From a virus: 22,741 nucleotides of DNA. The stretch covers positions 1 through 22,741 of the IMG/VR virus record IMGVR_UViG_3300027996_000181; one strand, given 5' to 3'. Within the stretch, counting starts at the first letter, position 1; every line of letters begins with the position of its first letter. The notes under the pieces were generated by a model. That model ran no database searches. It saw only the letters and a list, made by a program, of their open reading frames with translations, and was not told the DNA's origin. Below, piece by piece: positions 6,714 to 13,946 of the stretch. The translations under genes and the position numbers were made by a program.

Positions 6714-7900
6714 AGCTGAACCTCCATGTTTACTAGTTTGCCAAAATTTGGGCCATGACTCACATTAACTTTAAACTTTCCCAACTCTGTGTTCGAAAAT
6801 ATCTCTATAATCTCAGGAAGTCTTCTTAAATCTTCCTTTGTCATGTCTAAAACCACTGAATCGTGTACTGGAAAAGCCAGGTGTGAGTCCATCCCTACTA
6901 AATAATTAGATACTTTCGCCATTTGTCTCAAAACATTCTCGGCACATGTGCTCTGAATGATGTAGTTCAGGGCTGTTCTCTCTTCCGAAGGAATTACTTT
7001 GTTAAAAAAGGTTCTCACTTGGCCCTGGGTGAAGTACTTTTGTACCACAGTGTTTCGATCGTATATCTTCTCGCACATACGATCATGACTCTTAGGATTA
7101 TATAGCCAAGCAAAAATCCTCTTCTTGGCCTCATTCCTGGTGCCGGCGCCGCGGAAGACATTTCTAATATTCCATTCGTGGATATCTTCAACTGGCTGGG
7201 GTTTTCCCTGGAGCGCCAAGAGTGTTCTCAACTCTGCTGCATTGAAGTCAAGTTCGACAAAGTAATCATTCGAGGGCTCGATTACGCAGCGAAACTCCTT
7301 ATCCAGAGTCAAGATTGGGAAGCTAGCTGCAGTAGTTGTCAGGCGGCCTGTCTTAGTGCCATTAATATTGAATTTGCAATAAGGCCCTATCTCTCTCAGT
7401 TTTCGTGAGAACTTCCTGTGCTTTGACTTATAGAATGACAGGTTTTTGGGATTTATATTCAATTTCCTGTACTTAATGTCTTCAATATTTTTGATCAGAG
7501 AGAGTGTATGCTCATAGTTCGCTGGCTTCTCATAGTTTTCAAAAACATGCTTACAGATCATATCCTTCACATAGCACATTTCTAAAAGAAACCTTTTAGG
7601 CACTAAGTCAAAAAAACAGTTCTCATTGAGCGATACACGGGCCGTATGAAAAGATTTGAGCAAAGCTTTGAGCTTTTCCTCAACACGCTCCCAGCGCTCT
7701 GTTAGGTGGGTTGGACACGCTTCTCGCAATGATAATCCCCCACAGTATATCTTGGCATATTCCACTTCATGGCCAGAGAGGAAACTAGAGTATGACCAGG
7801 TGTGAGTCAGGCCGGCCAAGATAGAAATATCAAACGAAAGAGCGCCATCACAATATATACCAACGCACTCTCTTTTATCGTCAAGCGTCTGGAAAAGCAA
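6710..7900 (-). CDS. Family A DNA polymerase, polymerase domain only
   Basis: This 396-residue protein carries the palm/fingers motifs of DNA polymerase I. GTKTGRLTTT (181-190) precedes motif A VELDFNAAELR with catalytic Asp218. DIHEWN (239-244) leads to the O-helix with Arg255, Lys259, Phe263 and Tyr267 at Pol I spacing; Phe263 corresponds to E. coli Phe762. ERTALNYIIQSTCAENVL (307-324) and motif C FPVHDS (Asp347) follow. Motif C has Ser instead of the usual Glu in HDE. The N-terminal ~150 residues are divergent and too short for a 3'-5' exonuclease, so the enzyme appears exonuclease-free. TTG at 7898-7900 is the likely start, with GAGG 5 bases upstream. It is probably the replicative polymerase, replacing the T4 family B enzyme, and overlaps the tubulin-like gene. 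Confidence 0.9.
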   Translation of the reverse strand: MLFQTLDDKRECVGIYCDGALSFDISILAGLTHTWSYSSFLSGHEVEYAKIYCGGLSLREACPTHLTERWERVEEKLKALLKSFHTARVSLNENCFFDLVPKRFLLEMCYVKDMICKHVFENYEKPANYEHTLSLIKNIEDIKYRKLNINPKNLSFYKSKHRKFSRKLREIGPYCKFNINGTKTGRLTTTAASFPILTLDKEFRCVIEPSNDYFVELDFNAAELRTLLALQGKPQPVEDIHEWNIRNVFRGAGTRNEAKKRIFAWLYNPKSHDRMCEKIYDRNTVVQKYFTQGQVRTFFNKVIPSEERTALNYIIQSTCAENVLRQMAKVSNYLVGMDSHLAFPVHDSVVLDMTKEDLRRLPEIIEIFSNTELGKFKVNVSHGPNFGKLVNMEVQL

Positions 7901-7902
7901 TA

Positions 7903-9189
7903 CTACCTCTTTTTTATTTTAGCTGTCTTAGTTAGGAAATTTCTATAATCCGAGAATGGGCGGTCCTTGATTCCCTTAAAGAAATTCTTATTTTGCAAAT
8001 CATTAAAGGATCCTTCTAGTGACGGAATATCTCGAAATACTCTATTAATATAGCCCATTGCTTCCCTCGTGTCAAGCAAATTCTTTAAACTAATTGAATT
8101 TTTTGTTATTCTCTTGATCTCAGGCTCATTAAAATTTAATTTCTTTTCATTGTTCTTGACCTTGATGTATAGTTGAAGCCACTTCTCATCTGGATATAGA
8201 ATGTCGACTTCATCAGGAGTCACAGGCATTCTTTTTTTAAATGAAGTGAAGAGCTTTCCGCCTTCTTGAAAAGACTTCGAGACATTCGGGCGCGATGAAA
8301 CTATGGTACTATAAGCGTTATATGCCGAGAATTTCAGAAGTCCTAGGTCATTCATATAGGCTTTTCTAAAGTTAGCGGTAAGCAGCGACTGTAGGTCGCT
8401 AGGCGCGCCAGTCTCTTCTATGAAGAGTTGCATGGGTCGTGATGATAGATTAGCAACAAGGCGCCAGGGCACGTTCTTATCCACATAAAATCCATATTTT
8501 TCGGCTACCTTGAGGTAATATGCATATTCTGGATCATCTATGAAGTTCTCGATTTTTTCGAAATCAGATGCATAATCCGCGTCGGCGAGTTCAAGTGACA
8601 GGCCAGTATGTGGGAGGCCGACGTCATTAGACATCACAAAAGAAGATTTTGTTACGATATTATTTAGGCTGAATTCCAGAACAAAGTCTTCGAAATGTAG
8701 CATAAAGTCCTCAAAGCTAAATATTTTATCTGACCTTCTAGTTTGAGTTAAGAACCTGACCATTCTGGATGTTATGATGGTAGCTAAGTTAGAGTATAGT
8801 CGATTTATTGATTCTGTTGATTTGTGAACTTTAAGTTTTCTCAAAAACGGCATGCTTCCGATTTTTCCAGATAAAATGGCATTCCTGATCTCTTTTTCGA
8901 ACTCCCCATACGCAGAGATAATAAAAGGGAAAGTAAATTGATCATCAGTTCCCGGAATGGGTACCAATCTCTCATGGCGAGGCTCAATAGCGAAAAACGA
9001 TGCGTTTATCTTTCCATATAGCATATTCTCTGCAAACCAGAAATCTCTAATCACCCCCTTCTTCTTCATCTCTTCGTGATCCCGGAAAGCATAAACAGAA
9101 TAAGCCATTCTAGAATAAAAGTGATCTTGTGAATCTAAATCATTCTTTCCGAAAAAAATATCATTATTGATTAAAAAATTGTTAGCCAT
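7903..9189 (-). CDS. Unrecognised 428-residue protein, probably structural
   Basis: This full-length frame runs from ATG 9187-9189 to TAG at 7903-7905 and has 428 residues. I do not recognise the family. It is soluble-looking with no signal peptide or membrane segment. It is rich in aromatic, Asp/Glu and Lys residues, ends in a basic Lys/Arg tail, and has a segment VDKNVPWRLVANLSS around residue 245-260. It starts 15 bases after the giant hub-like gene and is the last gene of the baseplate unit, so a virion or baseplate role is inferred from position. An early-type promoter lies within its last 170 bases and serves the polymerase gene downstream. The ribosome binding site is weak (AAGGG about 11 bases before ATG). 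Confidence 0.6.
   Translation of the reverse strand: MANNFLINNDIFFGKNDLDSQDHFYSRMAYSVYAFRDHEEMKKKGVIRDFWFAENMLYGKINASFFAIEPRHERLVPIPGTDDQFTFPFIISAYGEFEKEIRNAILSGKIGSMPFLRKLKVHKSTESINRLYSNLATIITSRMVRFLTQTRRSDKIFSFEDFMLHFEDFVLEFSLNNIVTKSSFVMSNDVGLPHTGLSLELADADYASDFEKIENFIDDPEYAYYLKVAEKYGFYVDKNVPWRLVANLSSRPMQLFIEETGAPSDLQSLLTANFRKAYMNDLGLLKFSAYNAYSTIVSSRPNVSKSFQEGGKLFTSFKKRMPVTPDEVDILYPDEKWLQLYIKVKNNEKKLNFNEPEIKRITKNSISLKNLLDTREAMGYINRVFRDIPSLEGSFNDLQNKNFFKGIKDRPFSDYRNFLTKTAKIKKR
8047..8075 (-). promoter_or_regulatory. Sigma-70-like early promoter for the DNA polymerase operon
   Basis: On the minus strand TTGACA (8075-8070), 17 bases, then TATATT (8052-8047); here the extended -10 TG is absent. 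It is inside the 3' end of the 428-residue gene, about 150 bases before the polymerase start, and marks the border between the late structural and early replication blocks. Confidence 0.75.
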
Positions 9190-9204
9190 TTCTATTATTG
9201 CCCT

Positions 9205-12200
9205 TTATTCTGGAAGTTCTATATTGCTTTCGGGGGAGGGTGTCGGACTAGAGAGAGCCGTATTTGAAGCATCGCTGGAACAATTCCCTTTTTCTGTCTT
9301 TTGCCCTCTGTCGTTTCTGCGGGCGCAAGGGCCACCACTTGTCTCCCATAGAGCTTCGACGGTTGTTTCGAATTTTCCCTCATCTATGAAGCTAGAAACT
9401 TGCGTTACCAAGTGATAACCTCCCAGGCCCATCGCACGAGATGGAGAGCCGGGGTCCGCAGGGTTGCCAAGTTTGGTGCCGAAGCCGATTGGGTTTAAGT
9501 AAATATATTGGCCTGGAAAGAACATAGTATTTCCTATCATCCTGGCACTTATATTATAAACGTCTGCCAGGTGAGACAGCGGATTAAATTCTGACTCTTC
9601 TATCACTCTCTGTTCTCGGAGGCCGGGAGAGGTCGACCTTGAAAAACTAGCTTCCTTTAGAAGCCCAGATCTAGAACCCATGACTATGTGCTGTATACCC
9701 TTTTTTGAATCCTCTTGTTTATTTCCATTTAGATAATCTGGGGAATCATTCACCAAATAAAATACCTTATAGAAATACATGTCATTTGGAGTTAAGTTGG
9801 TCGGGTTAACAGCCTGCATCGGACTAGTGTTATCTATCTTGTTTAGATCCAACCTAGATGCTTTGAGCAGGCGCCTTTCGTTTGCATTATCGAGCCCCTT
9901 GTTGATCCGATCCTCTATCGGATTGCCTCCGCCTGGTTTTGCCGGGACACTAATAGATGCGTCCCTTATCATGAGCTTTTGAGAGCGCTGGCCATCGAAA
10001 AGATCATCGCCCAAAGCTTCCATCGCGAAATCTTTGAGACAATCTCGAATGAATTGAATTAGGGGGTAACTGTTTTTTGAAGACTTTGTAGTATGGCGCG
10101 CCCACCAATCTCTGAAGTAGGGGAGGCATACTGGAATGTCTCCAATATTAATATATTCCCAGCTATCTTGGTCGCTATAAGGGGCTATCTCCAAACATCC
10201 CAATATTATCTGCAGATTCTGAACTCGATTTGGGTGAAAATCTGCGGCATCCTCACTCTCATCTGTTGTCGAGTTTTCGCCTCCGAGGGCCTTTCTGGCT
10301 GCAATGTCTATCAAATCCCCAAGAAAGAAATAGGGGATAATCTTAGAGCCGTCTTCTTCGCGGAGACCATATGTCTCGCCAAGTTGACCAAGCTTAAATT
10401 CTACGGGCTTGATGGCTAGTGGTTTTTCTTCGGGTTGCTCCTGACCAGTTGTGGTATTATATTGTAACTTGAAGCATTTCCACCAATCGGAATCTTCTTG
10501 GGATAGCTCCCAGGCGGCAGGCTCCTCGTTGATTATGCCGGCGAATTGGAATCCCTCGGAAGCGAGATGGGCGACCGGGTTCCACCAAGTAAGGGCGTTG
10601 TCAGCATGGGCTGCGGTAGCAACGTTTCCAAGGTACCAGGCTGCAAGGGCGGCAGTACTCTGGTATGAGGTACCGCAACCACCCTCGATGACATCTGGGC
10701 GGTCGCCAAAAGCAATTTGCATCTCTTTGTTCAGAATATCATCAGATGCCTTATACAGTACTTTCAGATCAGTCGAGCCGTCGGCTGGAATTCCAATGTC
10801 GACTTTCTTAAGATTTATTATTTTTTGGCCTGCAGCGTCCCAATCGTCTGTGCTAATTTTAGCATAATAAAGGCGGCCGGTGACTAACAGGTCTTGGAAT
10901 ATTTTAGTATGTGATTCAAATTTCGCCCTTGTTTTCACATCCTCTATCCTCTCCTTTATTTCTCCTATTTCGTCTTTGAAACAATTTGATTCTGCCTCTT
11001 TGAGATCTTTGGTCAGCTTAGACATTTGCTTTCGAACTTCTCCGTCCAAAATGACATCTGCTCGTTTATCCATCATAATACCGTCTATTCTTCCTCGATA
11101 ATCAATTGTGAGTTCAAAAGTGCCCTGTTGAGTAATCTTAAACTCGTGCTCGACTAGTGTCAGGAACAAGCTCACTTGTTGATTTCTTATGCTAGTTGCC
11201 AGGTCAGGATTGCCATGCTCTTCAACGTATTGCACGTTTGGGGCCCAGCCGACTGTAGCCTTTATTTCGTAATGTTTAGAATCGCCTTCAGTGGTTGACT
11301 CGTTCTCTGGGCAGTCTGTTTCATTCTGGTCCTCTATTGGCTTTTTTTTGTCCTTCACACTTGTTGGGCTGCTTCTAATCAGCAAATCAACATACTTAAA
11401 ACCGCCTTCTTGTTCCTTCAAGAGATCATTGAAATTCTGAAAATATAATACGAGTTTGGCTGTTATATCGTTTTTTACGGTTGCTGGGTTTGTCCCGTTA
11501 TATTGCCAATCAAAAGACTTTATTCCAACACCGGACCTTCCGGCGCCATGACCGGATATAAAATCGGAATCAGTATCAGTAAAAGTTTTAAAGATTAACG
11601 GGATTGCTGGTAAATCAGGATCAAGAGCGCCTTTTGAGTTATATCGAACTTTCCAAAGCTTTATCATCGGAACCAAAGAGGAGGCTTCCGGTACTGTCAA
11701 GTTAATAAAGCTCTCTGAGCCTGGTACATATGTTAATTTGTTCACCAGTTCAGAGGGAGGGCCGTCGAGCAGATATGTTTTTGAATATCGAGGCATCATT
11801 AACGATCGATTATTTTTATTAAATTTTGAGAGTTCTACCAAAGAAGAAGCCAATAGGGCTTGCATGTGAATTTTGATATCTTGTTCTGTCTTCTCTATAT
11901 CTTCTTTTGATGCTGCTTTAGCTTCTGATGCTGATTGTTGTGATTGCTTGAATCTTTCCTCTAAAGCTTGTAAGTCTTGCTCATCTTTTACGCCGATCAT
12001 TTCAAGGAGGGCGGAGGCGCGGGCCTTGGCATCGTAGAAGACTTCGTCGATGCCGGCGCCGCTGAAGTATCCGAGTTTCCGAGCCAGTTTTGCTGCGGAT
12101 ATTATGCTAGCGAAAGTAGAGCTATTAATGAGATTGTATGCTAAAAAATCTACTGCCAAAGTATCCGGATTATTTCTCCGAATTTTATCAGAGTCATCCA

Positions 12201-12567
12201 AGCTGGAGGCATCGGTGAGGGCGTCGAGTGATATGTTTGTATTTCTATAGAACTCCTTGAAAGTTTGGGTGCCGGCCATAAACATATCCCATTCTGCTTG
12301 AAGATCTGAGGTCTTTGTTATTATCAAATCTTTCGCTATAGCTTTCGCAACGTCTATTAAGAAGCCCTGGTTCTCTTTCGTGCTCCCCCCGTGCGTGCCT
12401 CCACCTGTTTGTATGCCACCGACAGAGCCTAGGGAGGCTTTGGCATATGTATACCAAAGATCGCCTTCTATCAAAGATCTAATTGCAGCTTTACCTACTG
12501 CTCCAGCGGCCCACCCGCTGGGCGATTCTGCAGGTAGCTCATCCAGCAAATTAAGATAGTGTCCCAT
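9205..12567 (-). CDS. Very large baseplate/hub-like structural protein
   Basis: This 1120-residue protein starts at ATG 12567, only 3 bases after the gp53-like gene stop. The N-terminal ~200 residues are Gly/Ala-containing and helical. Residues ~200-245 are a Gln/Glu/Ala/Lys-rich coiled-coil-like stretch. The C-terminal region (about 1010-1090) contains NTMFFPGQYIYLNP and, later, LGGYHLVTQVSSFIDEGKFET followed by ALWE. That arrangement (a 'placed at the surface' strand, then a final Y-x-V...G-x-F-x-T hairpin) is typical of tail-hub proteins of the gp27/gpD kind. The last ~40 residues are low-complexity Ser/Pro/Glu. Its place next to gp53-like and tube/baseplate genes supports a baseplate hub role. 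The size far exceeds T4 gp27 (391), so extra domains or fusion are likely. The exact T4 counterpart is uncertain. Confidence 0.62.
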   Translation of the reverse strand: MGHYLNLLDELPAESPSGWAAGAVGKAAIRSLIEGDLWYTYAKASLGSVGGIQTGGGTHGGSTKENQGFLIDVAKAIAKDLIITKTSDLQAEWDMFMAGTQTFKEFYRNTNISLDALTDASSLDDSDKIRRNNPDTLAVDFLAYNLINSSTFASIISAAKLARKLGYFSGAGIDEVFYDAKARASALLEMIGVKDEQDLQALEERFKQSQQSASEAKAASKEDIEKTEQDIKIHMQALLASSLVELSKFNKNNRSLMMPRYSKTYLLDGPPSELVNKLTYVPGSESFINLTVPEASSLVPMIKLWKVRYNSKGALDPDLPAIPLIFKTFTDTDSDFISGHGAGRSGVGIKSFDWQYNGTNPATVKNDITAKLVLYFQNFNDLLKEQEGGFKYVDLLIRSSPTSVKDKKKPIEDQNETDCPENESTTEGDSKHYEIKATVGWAPNVQYVEEHGNPDLATSIRNQQVSLFLTLVEHEFKITQQGTFELTIDYRGRIDGIMMDKRADVILDGEVRKQMSKLTKDLKEAESNCFKDEIGEIKERIEDVKTRAKFESHTKIFQDLLVTGRLYYAKISTDDWDAAGQKIINLKKVDIGIPADGSTDLKVLYKASDDILNKEMQIAFGDRPDVIEGGCGTSYQSTAALAAWYLGNVATAAHADNALTWWNPVAHLASEGFQFAGIINEEPAAWELSQEDSDWWKCFKLQYNTTTGQEQPEEKPLAIKPVEFKLGQLGETYGLREEDGSKIIPYFFLGDLIDIAARKALGGENSTTDESEDAADFHPNRVQNLQIILGCLEIAPYSDQDSWEYINIGDIPVCLPYFRDWWARHTTKSSKNSYPLIQFIRDCLKDFAMEALGDDLFDGQRSQKLMIRDASISVPAKPGGGNPIEDRINKGLDNANERRLLKASRLDLNKIDNTSPMQAVNPTNLTPNDMYFYKVFYLVNDSPDYLNGNKQEDSKKGIQHIVMGSRSGLLKEASFSRSTSPGLREQRVIEESEFNPLSHLADVYNISARMIGNTMFFPGQYIYLNPIGFGTKLGNPADPGSPSRAMGLGGYHLVTQVSSFIDEGKFETTVEALWETSGGPCARRNDRGQKTEKGNCSSDASNTALSSPTPSPESNIELPE

Positions 12568-12570
12568 TCC

Positions 12571-12921
12571 CTATCTCACTTCGCTTTGATAATAATATCC
12601 CAAAATATCTTCGAGGGGAAGTGGTATCAGGACAGTTTGACCAAGCTTAAAATGACTTTCAGTTGGCTTTTGATTATACCAGGCGATGAGCCACCACAAT
12701 TCTGGATCTCCGTAGTGTTTCGAAGCCAGCTTATACAAGCGATCTCCGCGAGTCCATATATGCCTCACTCTTTCTAGAGAACCTCTTTTCTTTGCTGTCA
12801 GTTCATTAAAAATTGGAGTTGTATATTGTTGGACTTTTTTTAAGCCCTTCTTTTTCAGTTTCTCTTTATAAATCTGGGCGCCATTGGTTCTGATTACTCT
12901 GTTGTTATTTCTATTAGACAT
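12571..12921 (-). CDS. gp53: Baseplate wedge protein gp53-like with LysM domain
   Basis: This is a 116-residue protein. The N-terminal 50 residues are basic. Residues ~55-102 form a LysM-like domain: WTRGDRLYKLASKHYGDPELWWLI then WYNQKP and a closing FKLGQTVLIPLP. T4 gp53 and the LysM adaptor proteins of contractile tails carry the same fold and join the baseplate wedge to the hub. ATG at 12919-12921 follows the upstream stop by 11 bases, with TAGGAAAA as ribosome binding site, and the next gene begins 3 bases after its stop. The LysM fold is clear; the exact identity as gp53 rests on context and length. A peptidoglycan-binding role is less likely without a signal sequence or enzyme domain. 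Confidence 0.8.
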   Translation of the reverse strand: MSNRNNNRVIRTNGAQIYKEKLKKKGLKKVQQYTTPIFNELTAKKRGSLERVRHIWTRGDRLYKLASKHYGDPELWWLIAWYNQKPTESHFKLGQTVLIPLPLEDILGYYYQSEVR

Positions 12922-12932
12922 ACTATATTTTC

Positions 12933-13880
12933 CTACGAGATAGATTGGGGGTCAAAGAATTCGTTTTCAAGGGCCATCTGTTCTTCAGTTATTTCAGGAG
13001 TTAAGTTGGTCGGCAAAGTCTCTGGTCCTGCGCTTTTTGCCGCTTTTGCCTCATCAGAAATCGATGATGAGTCTTCTTCTTGGGCTCGAACAGTCGAATC
13101 TTCTGGAGGGAGGCCGAGAACATCTGCATCTTCGTAATTGTCTGTAAACTCTTTCAATTTTTCCTCTGCTGTATTCAGGCCGAGGATGGTGTTTGCGCTG
13201 GTAGCTGTTGATAAAAACGGAAAAGAATCCCTCTCCGTATCCAACACGAATGGTATGGCCGGGATAACCTCCCAGTTTCCATCGTGCCAACCTAGGTGAT
13301 GCTCGTGAAGCACTTCAAAGGTGCAACTAAAGGTCAGTAACTTGGGATATAACAGGTTAGTCATGCCAGATGATCCCAAATTGAAATCTGCGTCCCACCA
13401 GCCCTCTTCCATATCCGGCTTAAAGGAGAACCCACCTGGCCTTCCCAAGAGCCCTTGTGAATTATTCTTTTTTGCCAAATTGACAAATTTAAAGCGCAAC
13501 AAAGGCGGCTTGTGGATAGTGGAGGCGTTTCCGGCGTCAGTGTATGTGGGATAAAGAAATCTCATCATTTGAGATGCCTTGGCCATATTCTCTCTGGCCT
13601 CTACAAGATCTGCAGATGGGACTTTCCAATCGATCTGGATCTTTCTCGTGGTATGCGAGAAGGTCTGAATTGGGTCGGGGCGCCCATATACGGCTTCAGG
13701 ATTCCACTCGGACACAAAGTCATCCGAATAGTTTGTTATAAACGCTTTGAAGGCGACCTTGTTGGTTTCTGGGTTTCCAAAGATATATTCAAACTCAATA
13801 AATAGTTCTTTTTGATTTGCGTATAAATCACTCGGATCTTGAAAAGTTAAATCTTTTCTATTTTTTCCAAAATTAGCCAT
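12933..13880 (-). CDS. Tail/baseplate structural protein (probable tube-terminal or wedge component)
   Basis: This is a 315-residue protein starting at ATG 13878-13880 with AGAAGGA upstream. The first ~220 residues resemble a conserved structural protein of marine T4-type phages. They include AFITNYSDDFVSEWNPEAVYGRPDPIQTFSHTTRKIQIDWKV (about 45-86), a helix ARENMAKASQMMRFLYP, PPLLRFKFVNLA and a later LTFSCTFEVLHEH segment. The alternating strands are compatible with a tail-tube-like or gp48-type fold. Residues ~235-315 are acidic and Ser/Pro-rich and probably disordered. It is the first gene of a unit with the gp53-like and hub-like genes, so a baseplate or tube-junction role is inferred. I cannot assign a T4 gene number. 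Confidence 0.6.
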   Translation of the reverse strand: MANFGKNRKDLTFQDPSDLYANQKELFIEFEYIFGNPETNKVAFKAFITNYSDDFVSEWNPEAVYGRPDPIQTFSHTTRKIQIDWKVPSADLVEARENMAKASQMMRFLYPTYTDAGNASTIHKPPLLRFKFVNLAKKNNSQGLLGRPGGFSFKPDMEEGWWDADFNLGSSGMTNLLYPKLLTFSCTFEVLHEHHLGWHDGNWEVIPAIPFVLDTERDSFPFLSTATSANTILGLNTAEEKLKEFTDNYEDADVLGLPPEDSTVRAQEEDSSSISDEAKAAKSAGPETLPTNLTPEITEEQMALENEFFDPQSIS

Positions 13881-13904
13881 TACAAAATGTATTCCTTCTG
13901 TTTA

Positions 13905-13914
13905 TTAAATAGAG
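13905..13914 (-). promoter_or_regulatory. Candidate late promoter element (CTCTATTTAA)
   Basis: The minus-strand CTATTTAA core lies 24 bases before the start of the 13880 gene, in the spacer after the tape-measure gene. It is one of five related spacer motifs; see the finding on AACTATTTAA. Confidence 0.5.
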
Positions 13915-13946
13915 TGTCAACTAAAAAGATGCAGCCATTAAATATC

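Noticed and set aside
9167-9415. Plus-strand frame with a hydrophobic N-terminus that looks like a signal peptide
   Set aside because: It is antisense to the 3' end of the hub-like gene and the 9189 start; no plus-strand gene is otherwise supported in the window.
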